64,000 nucleotides of DNA, from assembly GCF_024158745.1 (NCBI RefSeq), contig NZ_JAMZAW010000017.1:117695-181694 (forward strand). Reading direction: 5' to 3'. Numbering within the stretch: the stretch's first letter is position 1; every line of letters begins with the position of its first letter. A program made the translations under genes and the position numbers. The notes beneath the pieces were generated by a model. That model saw only the letters and a program-made list of their open reading frames with translations, did no database searches and was not told the DNA's origin. The stretch is from Paenibacillus tyrphae. GTDB lineage: Bacteria; Bacillota; Bacilli; Paenibacillales; NBRC-103111. This document shows, piece after piece, positions 16,498 through 25,175 of this stretch.

Positions 16498-17307
16498 CTA
16501 CAAATTCGAGCTGCTATACACGCCTAACGCCCGCTTCCACAGGAAGCGGACCAGCAGGAAACAGACAACCGGGGCTAAAGCGCCCCAGGCCAATTCGGCG
16601 GCAGACAGCTTGCCGAGCACCAACATCGGGGCGAAGTTCGTAATCAAAAACACTGGAACGACAAACGTTCCAATCCGCTGTATCCACTTGTTGTACATAG
16701 ATGCGGGCATATTGTTGGAATCCCATACGGAGTACGAAATCTCGCTGGCGGCCGACGTGTTCACGAACCAGAACGAGAGCAGCGAAGGAATGATCATAAT
16801 GCAGTACGTGAGGACGGTGGCGGCCAGCAGAAAAGCCACAAATCCGGCGACATGGAGCAGCGTCAGCGGAATGCCCGCGGCGCTCCAGCCGATCGCGATC
16901 ATCACGGTGCCCGCAATCATATTCGGGATCGGCATCCCGACCTCGATAACCCGCAAGGACACGAGGAATTGCAGCGAAATCGGCTTGACCATCATCAGAT
17001 CGAGACTGCCCGTGCGGACATGATCGCTGAGACGCAGGAAATTATTAAAGAACAAGCCCATGTAAATGCCCGTCAGCCATAAATGCGTCCCCATAAACAT
17101 GAGAATCGTATCCGGCGACAGCCCGTTGATCCGCACATTCGTTTTGTACACGACGACCGCATACAGCAGCTTGGCCATCAGAAACGCCGCTTCGACGAAT
17201 ATGCCCGTTATGAAATTGAAGCGGTATTCCATCTGGGAAATGACCGAGTTTTTGGCGAATAACGCCAGAATGTGCAAATGCCGCCGCAGTTCGGTAACGA
17301 AGTTCAA
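16498..17307 (-). CDS. ABC-2 type permease subunit (DUF990-like), second gene
   Basis: A 269-aa integral membrane protein with about six hydrophobic segments and the ABC-2/DUF990 layout: short cytoplasmic N-terminus (ELRRHLHILALFAKNSVISQMEYRFNF), then LMFMGTHLWLTGIYMGLFFNN, then VRTGSLDLMMVKPISLQF, the conserved segment of this permease class. It starts at TTG 17307 with AGGAGG 7 nt upstream, overlapping the end of the preceding permease gene. DUF990 permeases come in pairs with a dedicated ATPase and move lipids, polysaccharides or natural products. The ATPase gene usually adjacent is missing here. Confidence 0.85.
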   Translation of the reverse strand: MNFVTELRRHLHILALFAKNSVISQMEYRFNFITGIFVEAAFLMAKLLYAVVVYKTNVRINGLSPDTILMFMGTHLWLTGIYMGLFFNNFLRLSDHVRTGSLDLMMVKPISLQFLVSLRVIEVGMPIPNMIAGTVMIAIGWSAAGIPLTLLHVAGFVAFLLAATVLTYCIMIIPSLLSFWFVNTSAASEISYSVWDSNNMPASMYNKWIQRIGTFVVPVFLITNFAPMLVLGKLSAAELAWGALAPVVCFLLVRFLWKRALGVYSSSNL

Positions 17308-17310
17308 AGC

Positions 17311-18117
17311 TCAGCCTCCTAGCCCCAAGTACCGTTTCATCCCGCGCTTCCAGGCCAGATGGCAGACGATCAGCATCAGACCGATCCAGATGCCTTGTCC
17401 GGCGATGCCTTGCCAAATCAGCCCGTCCGCTATTTTGCCGTTCAGGACGTTGACAGGGAAATAAATCATATAGTGGAAGGGCAGGAAACGAAACAGCTGC
17501 TGCAGCCCTTCTCCGAAAATTTCAAGCGGAAACATGCCGCCGCTCATAATATTGACCAGCAGGCTGGTGACAACGAAAAAGTAGGAGATTTCCGACAACC
17601 AGAAGGCGCACGCGCAAAGGGCGTACGAGATCAGAAAGCTAAGAATGACAGACAGGCATAGAGAGAGGAAAAAAGCCAGCAATCGTTCAAATCCGGTATG
17701 CTGCTTATAGAATGAGTTCAATGCGAAGGTTAGAGCCAAAATAACGAGCAGGGAAATGACCACATAGATCAAGCGCTGCCCGATAAACGAGCAGATGCGG
17801 AAGCCAAAATACGCAATCGGCTTGACCATATATTTATTCAATCCGCCGCTTTTGATATCTTCGGCGATGGCGTGTTCCATATTCGTAATGACCAGCTTGG
17901 AGACGACGGCGGCAATGATCGTATACATGATCATCTCTTGATAGGAATAGCCGAACAAGCCGCTCTCTCCGGCGCTCGCGTACACCGCCGTCCATATGTA
18001 GTAATGCACGACGATCGGAAATACCGCGCTGAACAGAGAGAGAAAAAAATTAAAGCGGTATTCCAGCGAGCTTTGGAAGCCGATGCGGAACGCAACGACA
18101 TACTTGTGATGGGCCAT
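17311..18117 (-). CDS. ABC-2 type permease subunit (DUF990-like), first gene of operon
   Basis: A 268-aa protein with about six membrane spans, paralogous to the next gene. EYRFNFFLSLFSAVFPIVVHYYIW is the first span and IKSGGLNKYMVKPIAYFGFR matches the conserved cytoplasmic loop (G-x-L-x3-M-V-K-P-I) also seen in the partner. Together they should form the membrane heterodimer of an exporter. ATG 18117 follows AGAGGTAGCGCC. This is the first gene of the leftward operon. The 480 bp upstream hold no ATPase ORF on either strand, so energising must rely on an ATPase encoded elsewhere, or the operon has lost it. Confidence 0.85.
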   Translation of the reverse strand: MAHHKYVVAFRIGFQSSLEYRFNFFLSLFSAVFPIVVHYYIWTAVYASAGESGLFGYSYQEMIMYTIIAAVVSKLVITNMEHAIAEDIKSGGLNKYMVKPIAYFGFRICSFIGQRLIYVVISLLVILALTFALNSFYKQHTGFERLLAFFLSLCLSVILSFLISYALCACAFWLSEISYFFVVTSLLVNIMSGGMFPLEIFGEGLQQLFRFLPFHYMIYFPVNVLNGKIADGLIWQGIAGQGIWIGLMLIVCHLAWKRGMKRYLGLGG

Positions 18118-18633
18118 GGCGCTACCTCTCGCGGAGTCCGACGATGCCGTCTTCGGTCGTCGGTCCTCAATTTTGTGAATGATGGGGAATGTCCGGAAAC
18201 GTTTGCTTGCTTGAACGACGTGCGGCTTTCGTCAAAATTTTTAGGAATCAACAATTTTTTCAGAAAAAACGTCGTTTCTACATCTTGTCATACTCAAAGC
18301 ACTTGACAAATTTCGGCGTTACAAAAATTACCTATTTTCCGAAAGAAATTACCGTATAACATGTAAAATTAACCCATCGCTTTCATTCATTGTATTGAAA
18401 AATTGGGTACTTTGTCCATAGTGCACGGGGATCAATTGTCCCCCTAGCGCTTGGCGAGAACGACGACATCTGATATCGACAGACAGCAAACGATGTAATA
18501 TTGTGTCGGATGCGGTCAGGAAGGCCGGAAGCCGAGCTCAGGAATGTCATAATCCCCAATTGTTAAGAAATCATAACCAGTGTGACATGCTATAGTTTAA
18601 GAAACATGAAAATGATGAAAGGAGAAATGTACA
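18118..18633. other. Divergent regulatory region, no gene seen
   Basis: About 500 bp of AT-richer DNA between the leftward permease/radical SAM operon and the rightward AHSA1 gene. It contains several TTGACA- and TTGTCA-like hexamers around 18300 but no convincing ORF, in particular no ABC ATPase remnant. The rightward promoter is listed separately. Confidence 0.5.
18588..18596 (+). promoter_or_regulatory. Extended -10 promoter of the AHSA1 gene
   Basis: TGCTATAGT (TGn plus TATAGT) lies 38 bp upstream of the start codon; no strong -35 is visible. Confidence 0.45.
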
Positions 18634-19110
18634 ATGACAACCCTGCATCAAGCACCGGCTGCAAAAGCGGAAATGCTTATTCGCAGACCGGTGGAAGAAG
18701 TGTTCGAAGCTTTCGTTGAGCCGGCGGTTACGACGCGATTCTGGTTCACCAAAAGCAGCGGAAGGCTGGAAGCCGGCAAAAGCGTCCGGTGGGATTGGGA
18801 AATGTACGGCGTTTCTACCAACGTCCATGTCAAAGAAATCGAGGAGAACAGACGCATTCTCATCGAATGGGAGGAGTCTTACGGTTACACGACGGTCGAA
18901 TGGATCTTTACCCGGCGGGCGGATACCGAAACCTTCGTGACGGTAACGAACACAGGGTTTCAGGGAGATGGGGATGACATCGTCAAGCAAGCGATCGGCT
19001 CGACGGAAGGGTTTACGATCGTACTCTGCGGGCTGAAGGCACTTCTTGAGCACGATATCGTCTTGAATCTGGTGTCGGATAAGGCTCCCGACGCCCATGT
19101 TAACCGGTAA
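18634..19110 (+). CDS. SRPBCC/AHSA1-family protein
   Basis: A 158-aa START-like (SRPBCC) fold protein with the AHSA1 hallmarks: IRRPVEEVFEAFVEPAVTTRFWFT at the N-terminus, SVRWDWEMYG, then RRILIEWEE, and a long C-terminal helix (GSTEGFTIVLCGLKALLEHD). These small cytoplasmic proteins bind hydrophobic ligands in a deep cavity; bacterial members have no uniform function. AAAGGAGAAATGTACA precedes the ATG. It is monocistronic, bounded by an extended -10 promoter and a downstream hairpin. Confidence 0.88.
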   Translation: MTTLHQAPAAKAEMLIRRPVEEVFEAFVEPAVTTRFWFTKSSGRLEAGKSVRWDWEMYGVSTNVHVKEIEENRRILIEWEESYGYTTVEWIFTRRADTETFVTVTNTGFQGDGDDIVKQAIGSTEGFTIVLCGLKALLEHDIVLNLVSDKAPDAHVNR

Positions 19111-19130
19111 GAGCGGTTATTAAAAGAATA

Positions 19131-19159
19131 AGACCGATTCGGTTTCTGCGAATCGGTCT
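19131..19159 (+). terminator. Hairpin terminator after the AHSA1 gene
   Basis: Perfect 11-bp arms AGACCGATTCG and CGAATCGGTCT with a 7-nt loop; the T-run is weak. Confidence 0.6.
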
Positions 19160-19186
19160 CAGAGTGTTAAAGAGGTTTTTGACAAA

Positions 19187-19341
19187 AATAGAGAAACATA
19201 CGGAGGTGGGGTATCCACTGGAGAAGCGTAGCGTCCGCCTTTGTCTTCGGGAAATGTCCGCTACTAAGCGGCTTCCAATCAAATTTCCCGATGACAACAG
19301 CGGTCGGAAGTGGATACCCCACCCCCTCGTATACCTCTATT
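19187..19341. repeat. Long imperfect palindromic element
   Basis: About 155 bp folding on itself. Outer arms AATAGAG and CTCTATT, then GGTGGGGTATCCAC with GTGGATACCCCACC, then a TTTGTC...CGGGAAAT stretch with ATTTCCCG...GACAAC. It lies between convergent genes (AHSA1 and the YtkA-like lipoprotein) and encodes nothing plausible. It resembles a MITE- or REP-like mobile hairpin. Confidence 0.6.
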
Positions 19342-19354
19342 ACCCTCAATTGAC

Positions 19355-20203
19355 TCAACCGGGCACCTTCACGACAAAAGGAACGGTGAACACCTTGCCT
19401 TCGTGCTGGAACTGGCCCCACAGCTTGTATACGCCGCTTTTCGGGAAATTCGTCATGAACTTGGCGTCCGGCCCAGAGGCCTTCTCCTCCATCGGATGAA
19501 CGTGCAGATACTGCTCGGCATCGGCGCTCAAAATAACGACATGACCGACCGCTCCGAGATAAGGCTGAAGATTCCTCACCGGCTGCTTCGAAGCGGCGTC
19601 GCGAATCGTAAACGTCAAGTTCGCGTCCATTCCCGCCATCAGATGGTCGATCGCAAGCGTTACCTCTTTGCCGTCCACCGTTTTGACCAGCGTGGACTCG
19701 GGCTCGATCGCCGCGGCTGCGGGCACATCGCCCTGTACGCTGATCCACTCCGTCTGCGTTACCGTCCCTTGACCCGTCGGCACGAAGTCCGCAATCAGCT
19801 TGTAATCGCCGCCGCCCGGAAACTGCGTCGTGATGTCGAACCGGCCGCCGCCCTTATAGTCGGGATGAATGTGGTTGAAGAACGATAGGTCTTTGCTGAC
19901 GACGATCAAGTGAAGCTTCTTCTCGTGCGTAATGTCGAAGTTTTCCACCGGCTTGTTGTTTTTGTCCGTAATCTGAATCGTAAGCGGAGTATCGCTTCGG
20001 GCCTGCGGCTTCTCCGGCGTCAGCTTGAAGGACGTGACAATCTCGCCGCTCTTCGGCGCTTCGGACGCCCCGCCACTGTGATTGCTGTGTCCGGCTTCTT
20101 CCTTCGGAGCCTCCTTCGGGGCCGAAGCTTCTTTCCCCTGCTGGCCGCATGCGCTTAGAAGCAGCGCTGCACCCAGCAATGTCGCTATGGCTGCTTTTTT
20201 CAT
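19355..20203 (-). CDS. YtkA-like copper-associated lipoprotein
   Basis: A 282-aa secreted lipoprotein: signal peptide with lipobox LLLSACGQQ, then a low-complexity His-containing linker (KEEAGHSNHSGG). Two YtkA-like beta-sandwich repeats follow. Each carries a metal-ligand-like H-x-H-P: FFNHIHPDYKG with KLHLIVVSKD in the first, and YLHVHPMEE with AVGHVVILS in the second. It sits next to a two-component system and downstream of copA-copZ-csoR, on the same strand, which supports a role in binding copper or other metals outside the membrane. It could also act in cytochrome-oxidase copper delivery, as some YtkA-like proteins are suspected to do. Good Shine-Dalgarno (GGAGGGTATTT). Confidence 0.75.
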   Translation of the reverse strand: MKKAAIATLLGAALLLSACGQQGKEASAPKEAPKEEAGHSNHSGGASEAPKSGEIVTSFKLTPEKPQARSDTPLTIQITDKNNKPVENFDITHEKKLHLIVVSKDLSFFNHIHPDYKGGGRFDITTQFPGGGDYKLIADFVPTGQGTVTQTEWISVQGDVPAAAAIEPESTLVKTVDGKEVTLAIDHLMAGMDANLTFTIRDAASKQPVRNLQPYLGAVGHVVILSADAEQYLHVHPMEEKASGPDAKFMTNFPKSGVYKLWGQFQHEGKVFTVPFVVKVPG

Positions 20204-20291
20204 AAATACCCTCCTGTTTTCTCTCGGTTGTTTTTAGTGTAAGGGAAGCTTTTGAAGATCTTGTGAAGATCATCACTCCGCCCGCAGAGCA

Positions 20292-21362
20292 TTATCCCGG
20301 AAAACAAATCCGCACCGCCGTCCCCCGGCCCACCTCGCTCTCGATTTCCATGCGTCCGCCGTGCGCTTCCGCCAGCCTCCGGGCGATGGTCAGTCCGATG
20401 CCGCTTCCCCCCGTGGTGCGATTCCGCGATTTATCCGTACGGTAGAACCGCTCGAACACATAGGGCAGCTCCTCGGCGGAAATACCGATTCCGGTATCCG
20501 CGACGACGACCCGCGCCTCGCCGAAGGCGTGCTCCACCGTCACCTCGACCCGGCCTCCGGAGGGCGTGTACTTCCAGGCGTTGCTGAGCACATTGGCCAA
20601 AATTTGCCCGATCCGCCTCCTGTCCGCTTGGACAAGCACCGGTTGTGCCGGGGCGGCGAACCGGAGGGCGACCTGTTTTTGCGCAAAAGCGGCTTTGACG
20701 GTCTCCACGCTCTGAGCGGCGATGGCCGACAAGTCTTCCGTCTGCAGGCGAAGCCGAAAATGAGGCGAGTCCATCTGCGTCAGCTGCTCCAAATCGCCGA
20801 CCAGATGACTCAGCCGCTCGACCTCCTCGTGACAAGCCGCGAGCCGGACCTGCGTTGGCTTCCAGACGCCGTCCATCATCGCTTCCATATGGCTCTTCAA
20901 AGTGGCCAACGGGGTGCGCAGCTCATGCGCGACGTCGGCCGTCATCGTCTTCCGCAAGCGCTCCTGCTTCTCCAATTGCGCAGCCAGCGCGTTAATCGCT
21001 TGCGCCAAATCGGCCAGCTCGTCGTTCCCGCGAACCTCCGTGCGGGCCTCCAGCTCGCCCCCGGCCATGCGGACCGCCATCGCTTTCATCGCCGTGAGCG
21101 GCGCAGCCATCCGCTTCGCCGCGTACAAGCCGGCCAAGGCCGCCAAGACGATGCCTCCGGCGGCAATCCAGACGACCGACTGGACAATCGCCTGCTCCAG
21201 ATGTGCATTGAACGTCACCATATCCGCGCTCACCGCCGCCTGCTGCTGATACATCACAAAATGGCGGTGTGCCTGCACAAGCAATACCGTGAGCGCCATG
21301 ATCAGAATCCCGCACGTTAATCCGATAAACACGAGTGCAAATCTGGCATACAGTCCTCTCAC
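20292..21362 (-). CDS. Sensor histidine kinase
   Basis: A membrane histidine kinase of 356 aa. TM1 (FALVFIGLTCGILIMALTVLL), a short extracytoplasmic loop of about 35 residues, TM2 (SVVWIAAGGIVLAALAGLYAA), HAMP (RMAAPLTAMKAMAVRMAGGE), HisKA with phospho-acceptor His in DVAHELRTPLATLKSHME, and HATPase_c with N-box ANVLSNAWKYTPSGG and G-boxes VVADTGIGIS and GGSGIGLTIARRL. The GTG start at 21362 overlaps the response regulator TGA (GTGA), so the pair is translationally coupled. The frame is open far upstream inside the regulator gene, but that part is antisense noise. The neighbouring copper genes suggest that it senses copper or envelope stress, but the short sensor loop shows no Cys/His cluster. 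Confidence 0.9.
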   Translation of the reverse strand: MRGLYARFALVFIGLTCGILIMALTVLLVQAHRHFVMYQQQAAVSADMVTFNAHLEQAIVQSVVWIAAGGIVLAALAGLYAAKRMAAPLTAMKAMAVRMAGGELEARTEVRGNDELADLAQAINALAAQLEKQERLRKTMTADVAHELRTPLATLKSHMEAMMDGVWKPTQVRLAACHEEVERLSHLVGDLEQLTQMDSPHFRLRLQTEDLSAIAAQSVETVKAAFAQKQVALRFAAPAQPVLVQADRRRIGQILANVLSNAWKYTPSGGRVEVTVEHAFGEARVVVADTGIGISAEELPYVFERFYRTDKSRNRTTGGSGIGLTIARRLAEAHGGRMEIESEVGRGTAVRICFPG

Positions 21363-22057
21363 GGCCAAGCCCCTCCGGCAAACCGGTAGCCTGCGCCGTA
21401 CACCGTTACGATATACCGCGGCTCTTTCGGCACCGGCTCGATCTTCTGCCGCAGGTTTTTGACATGCTGGTCTATCGTGCGCTCGTCGCCTTCGAAGTCG
21501 AAGCCGAGCACCTTCTCGATCAACTCGTCCCTCGTGAAGCAACGCTCTGGGTGACGGGCAAGCGTAAGCAGCAGCTTGTATTCGTTGGGCGTCAGAGCGA
21601 CCGGATCGCCATCCTTGTATACTTCGCGCTTTAACGTGAGAATCACCAGCTCGCCGCCGCCGAACGCCATCCGGTCCGCCAGCAAGGCGTCGTCCTGCGT
21701 GCGGCGCAGGATCGCCCGGACCCGGGCCGCCACCTCCCGCGGACTGAACGGCTTCAGCACATAATCGTCCGCACCGATGGATAGCCCGGTCACCCGGTCG
21801 TTCTCGGACACCTTGGCCGTTAGCATCAAGACCGGCATCGAGGACCTTTGCCGGATGCGCCGGCATACCTCCTCGCCGGACATGTCGGGCAGCATCAAGT
21901 CCAAAATGACAAGATCGACCGCCTCTCGCTCCAGCATGTCCAACGCCTCCGAGCCGCTGGCGGACTCCAGCGTGCGGTACCCGTCCTTTTGCAGATAAGA
22001 AGTGACGACATCCCTGATTTTCGTCTCGTCGTCGACCATGAGAATCGTCTTGCTCAC
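21359..22057 (-). CDS. OmpR/PhoB-family response regulator
   Basis: A 232-aa winged-helix response regulator. Receiver: MVDDETKIRD (acidic pair), LVILDLMLPDMSG (phospho-Asp), MLTAKV (Thr) and VLKPFSPRE (Lys). DNA-binding domain: LTPNEYKLLLTLARHPERCFTRDELIEKVLG, then RTIDQHVKNLRQKIE and RYIVTVYGAGYRF. I place the start at GTG 22057 (VSKTILMVDDE); the Shine-Dalgarno GAGAGGAG is 13 nt away, which is long, but no better start exists before the receiver. It forms a pair with the kinase by a 4-nt overlap. The palindromic element 22144-22265 separates it from copA. Confidence 0.9.
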   Translation of the reverse strand: MSKTILMVDDETKIRDVVTSYLQKDGYRTLESASGSEALDMLEREAVDLVILDLMLPDMSGEEVCRRIRQRSSMPVLMLTAKVSENDRVTGLSIGADDYVLKPFSPREVAARVRAILRRTQDDALLADRMAFGGGELVILTLKREVYKDGDPVALTPNEYKLLLTLARHPERCFTRDELIEKVLGFDFEGDERTIDQHVKNLRQKIEPVPKEPRYIVTVYGAGYRFAGGAWP

Positions 22058-22143
22058 CGCGGCTTTGCAGCTCCTCTCCGACCTGCCGTATTCACCGAAA
22101 GAAGGGCGCCCAGCAACCGGGCACCCGCCTTCCGCTCTACCTG

Positions 22144-22265
22144 AAAGTCCGGTGAATAACTGGCGCTGCGCAACCAAAGCATTCTTCCGATCGCTGGAAA
22201 CAAAGGCGACCGCTTCGTTTCTACAGAATGCTTTCGGTTGCTCCACTCGTTATTCACCAGACTTT
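22144..22265. repeat. Long imperfect inverted repeat between copA and the response regulator
   Basis: AAAGTCCGGTGAATAAC (left) faces GTTATTCACCAGACTTT (right), with inner GCAACCAAAGCATTC facing GAATGCTTTCGGTTGC. The roughly 122-bp hairpin begins at the copA stop codon and could attenuate read-through into the two-component genes. Confidence 0.6.
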
Positions 22266-24508
22266 TAGAGCTTCACCTTCTGCAATCGGAGCGCGTTGAG
22301 CACCACCGACACCGAGCTTAGCGCCATCGCGGCTCCCGCCACCCACGGGGCCAGGAAGCCTAGCGCTGCGATCGGAATACCGAGCGTATTGTACGCAAGC
22401 GCCCAGAACAGGTTTTGCTTGATGTTGGCCATCGTTTTCCGGCTCATCGCCGCGGCGTCCGGCAAGCGGATGAGATCGCCCTGCATGAGCGTCACGTCGG
22501 CCGCTTCGATGGCGATGTCCGTCCCCGTGCCAACGGCGATTCCGACGTCGGCCGTCGCGAGCGCCGGCGCATCGTTGATGCCGTCGCCGACCATGGCGAC
22601 CTTGCGCCCTTCCGCCTGCAGCTTCTTCACCTCGGCGGCCTTTCCTTCCGGCAGCACCTCGGCCAGTACGCGGTCGATGCCTACCTGGCGGGCAATCGCC
22701 TCCGCCGTCCGGCGGTTGTCGCCGGTGATCATGATGACCTCGATGCCCCCCTGCTTCAAGCGGGCGATCGCTTCTTGCGACGTTTCTTTGACCGCGTCGG
22801 CTACCGCGACCATGCCGACATACTGCCGGTCCACGGCGATCAGCATAGCGGTCTTGCCTTCCGATTCCAGCCGCTCCATCGTACCCTCGGCCTGCGCGAA
22901 TTCGATCCCTTCGCGCCGCAGCAGCTTGCGTGTGCCGACCAGCACCTCGCGGCCTTCGACGACGGCGGCGATGCCGTAGCCCGGAATCGCTTCGAACCGT
23001 TCTGCTTCGGAGAACGCGATGCCTTTCGAGCGGACGCCTTCCACAATCGCTTCCGCCAGCGGATGCTCGGATTGCTTCTCGGCGGAAGCGACCAGACGCA
23101 GAACCGTCGCTTCGTCCGCAGCTTCGATGCTGACATCGGTCAGCTCCGGTTTCCCTTTTGTGACGGTGCCGGTTTTATCCAGCACGATCGTATCGATCCG
23201 GTGCATCGATTCCAAATGCTCTCCGCCCTTGAACAAAATCCCGAACTCCGCCGCGCGGCCCGATCCGGCCATGATGGAGGTCGGGGTCGCGAGCCCCAGG
23301 GCGCAAGGGCATGCAATGACGAGGACGGCGATCGCTTTCTCCAGCGCATTGGCGAATTCGCCCGGAACAACCGCAAAATACCAGATCAAGAACGTAAGAA
23401 CTGCAATTCCGACGACGATCGGCACGAAGATGCCAGAGATCCGGTCGGCCACCCGCTGGATCGGCGCCTTCGAGCCCTGCGCGTCTTCGACGACCCGGAT
23501 AATTTGCGCTAGCGCCGTTTCTTTGCCGACCTTGGTCGCTTGGATCCGCAGGCTGCCGTTCCGGTTGACGGTGGCGCCGATGACGGCGTCGCCCGGCTTC
23601 TTCTCGACCGGGATGCTTTCGCCGGTCAGCATCGATTCGTCGACCGCCGACATGCCATCAAGAACGATGCCGTCGACCGGAATTTTTTCGCCCGGCTTCA
23701 CCAGCACGACGTCTCCGGCCAGCACCTCTTCCACCGGCACGCTTAGCTCGACGCCGTCGCGGACGACAAGCGCTGTTTTGGCCTGCAGGCCCATCAGCTT
23801 CTTGATCGCTTCCGAGGAGCGGCCCTTCGCCAGCGCCTCGAACCATTTGCCCATCACGATCAACGTGATCAGCACGGCGCTCGTCTCGTAATACATGGAA
23901 GGCATGCCATGGTGCGACAGGGAGCCCGCCGCGGCCCACTCCAGCGTCAGATACAGACTGTAAAAATAAGCCGCCGACGTGCCCAGCGCGACGAGTACGT
24001 CCATGTTCGCGCTCTTGTTGCGCAGCGCTTTGTAAGCTCCGGTATAGAACGGCAACCCGATGATGAACTGCACTGGCGTCGCGAGCGCAAGCTGCACCCA
24101 CGGATTCATCAGCGCCTCCGGCAAGTAAATCCACGAGGTGAACGAAAAGTGGCTGACCATCGCCCACAGCAGCGGGAACGAAAGAATCGCGGAGAAGATC
24201 AGCTTCGTACGGTGCGCGGCGATTTCTTTTTGCCGGTGGTCGCCGTCGTCCTGCCGTTCCTCCTTCAGCCCCGCTTTGTAGCCAAGCTGCTCGACTTTCC
24301 GGATCATATCGTCCACCGATACCGCCTGCCCGGAGTATTCCACGTGAGCCGTCTCCAGCGCAAAATTCACGGTCGCTTTCCCGACGCCGGGCAGCTTGTT
24401 CAAGCCCTTCTCGATCCGGTTCGCGCAGGCTGCGCAGGTCATGCCCGTAATGGCAAGCGAGGCTTGCTGCTGATCCGGCTGCTGTTGTTGTTCCAATCGC
24501 TGTTCCAT
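22265..24508 (-). CDS. copA: Copper-exporting P1B-type ATPase
   Basis: A 747-aa P1B-type heavy-metal ATPase that exports Cu(I). One N-terminal HMA domain with [20 protein letters not shown] (CxxC, about residues 20-85); most Bacillus CopA have two. Eight membrane segments carry the CPC ion motif in [15 protein letters not shown]. The phosphorylation motif is DKTGTVTKG; actuator TGES is present in [11 protein letters not shown]; the nucleotide domain has HPLAEAIV and [10 protein letters not shown]. The C-terminal metal-site segments read [17 protein letters not shown] and [18 protein letters not shown]. It starts at ATG 24508 and has its own CsoR operator at 24528-24548, distinct from the csoR-copZ promoter. 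Confidence 0.96.
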   Translation of the reverse strand: MEQRLEQQQQPDQQQASLAITGMTCAACANRIEKGLNKLPGVGKATVNFALETAHVEYSGQAVSVDDMIRKVEQLGYKAGLKEERQDDGDHRQKEIAAHRTKLIFSAILSFPLLWAMVSHFSFTSWIYLPEALMNPWVQLALATPVQFIIGLPFYTGAYKALRNKSANMDVLVALGTSAAYFYSLYLTLEWAAAGSLSHHGMPSMYYETSAVLITLIVMGKWFEALAKGRSSEAIKKLMGLQAKTALVVRDGVELSVPVEEVLAGDVVLVKPGEKIPVDGIVLDGMSAVDESMLTGESIPVEKKPGDAVIGATVNRNGSLRIQATKVGKETALAQIIRVVEDAQGSKAPIQRVADRISGIFVPIVVGIAVLTFLIWYFAVVPGEFANALEKAIAVLVIACPCALGLATPTSIMAGSGRAAEFGILFKGGEHLESMHRIDTIVLDKTGTVTKGKPELTDVSIEAADEATVLRLVASAEKQSEHPLAEAIVEGVRSKGIAFSEAERFEAIPGYGIAAVVEGREVLVGTRKLLRREGIEFAQAEGTMERLESEGKTAMLIAVDRQYVGMVAVADAVKETSQEAIARLKQGGIEVIMITGDNRRTAEAIARQVGIDRVLAEVLPEGKAAEVKKLQAEGRKVAMVGDGINDAPALATADVGIAVGTGTDIAIEAADVTLMQGDLIRLPDAAAMSRKTMANIKQNLFWALAYNTLGIPIAALGFLAPWVAGAAMALSSVSVVLNALRLQKVKL

Positions 24509-24527
24509 AGCTAAGCACCTCTTCTCA

Positions 24528-24548
24528 ATATACCCGTATGGGGTATAT
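24528..24548. promoter_or_regulatory. CsoR operator of copA
   Basis: Perfect 8-bp arms ATATACCC and GGGTATAT with a 5-bp centre, 20 bp upstream of copA; it matches the GC-tract/TA-flanked CsoR box type. Confidence 0.75.
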
Positions 24549-24555
24549 TTTAATC

Positions 24556-24580
24556 AAAAAAAGAGAGCGGCCGGAGCCGC
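24556..24580 (-). terminator. Terminator after copZ
   Basis: Reading leftward: GCGGC, 4-nt loop, GCCGC, then TCTC and seven Ts. It separates the csoR-copZ transcript from copA. Confidence 0.7.
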
Positions 24581-24607
24581 ACCTCGGCAAAACCGGTGAA
24601 TCGCGGA

Positions 24608-24808
24608 TTAAACCACGTCGTAGCCTTGGTCTTCAATCGCGGCTTTGATCGCATCCGGATTCGTTTTCGACTCTTCATACTGTACTTGAACGGATTTTGC
24701 GGCCAGGTCGACCTTGCCGGTCGCGCCGATATTTTTCAAAGCGCCCTCGATGGAGTTGACGCAGTGGTTGCAGGACATGCCTTCGACTTTCAACGTAATG
24801 GTTTGCAT
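24608..24808 (-). CDS. copZ: Copper chaperone
   Basis: A 66-aa HMA-domain metallochaperone. VEGMSCNHCVNSIEGALKNI holds the Cu(I)-binding CxxC, with the ferredoxin-like beta-alpha-beta-beta-alpha-beta pattern completed by KVDLAAKSVQVQYEE and AIKAAIEDQGYDVV. It hands Cu(I) to CopA and to CsoR. It sits 13 nt after csoR and ends in its own terminator, so it is co-transcribed with the repressor. Confidence 0.95.
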   Translation of the reverse strand: MQTITLKVEGMSCNHCVNSIEGALKNIGATGKVDLAAKSVQVQYEESKTNPDAIKAAIEDQGYDVV

Positions 24809-24821
24809 AGGGGATCGCTCC

Positions 24822-25145
24822 TTATTTCATTAATTTTTGGATAGTGGTAAGCAATTCATCGACGACTTCGTGCTCGCCGGCCTGGATGCGCTCGATGACG
24901 CAGGACTTCATATGGCCCTCCAGCAGCAGCTTGCCGACGCCGTTCAGCGCCGATTGGATCGCGGCGATCTGGTTAAGGACGTCGTCGCAATACGTGTCTT
25001 TCTCAATCAAGCCCTTCACGCCCCGGATCTGGCCTTCGATGCGGTTTAACCGGGTGACGAGATTGGCTTTGACTTTATCGGAATGATGGCTTTTTCTTTC
25101 GCTGTCCGTGGAGCAGCAATGTTCCGCCTCCGTGATGTTTTCCAT
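24822..25145 (-). CDS. csoR: Copper-sensing transcriptional repressor
   Basis: A 107-aa all-helical CsoR/RcnR repressor. Copper ligands appear as Cys in DTYCDDVLNQI and His and Cys in LEGHMKSCVIER (C-H-C trigonal site). LVTRLNRIEGQIRGVKGLIE is the DNA-contact helix 1. The N-terminal tail has an extra CC and HH (EHCCSTDSERKSHHSD). ATG 25145 (GGAGGG 6 nt upstream) is preferred to the longer ORF beginning at 25169. It should repress its own promoter and the copA promoter until Cu(I) binds. Confidence 0.94.
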   Translation of the reverse strand: MENITEAEHCCSTDSERKSHHSDKVKANLVTRLNRIEGQIRGVKGLIEKDTYCDDVLNQIAAIQSALNGVGKLLLEGHMKSCVIERIQAGEHEVVDELLTTIQKLMK

Positions 25146-25175
25146 TGTGTTCCCTCCTCTTGGTTTCATATTACT

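Noticed and set aside
8648..18117. The idea that the ANT(6)-like gene and the APH-family genes are self-resistance for an aminoglycoside made by the radical SAM/KAS III operon
   Set aside because: The nucleotidyltransferase is separated from the operon by yqeB and terminators, the APH genes are distant, and no 2-deoxystreptamine, aminotransferase or glycosyltransferase genes are present. It remains a speculation.
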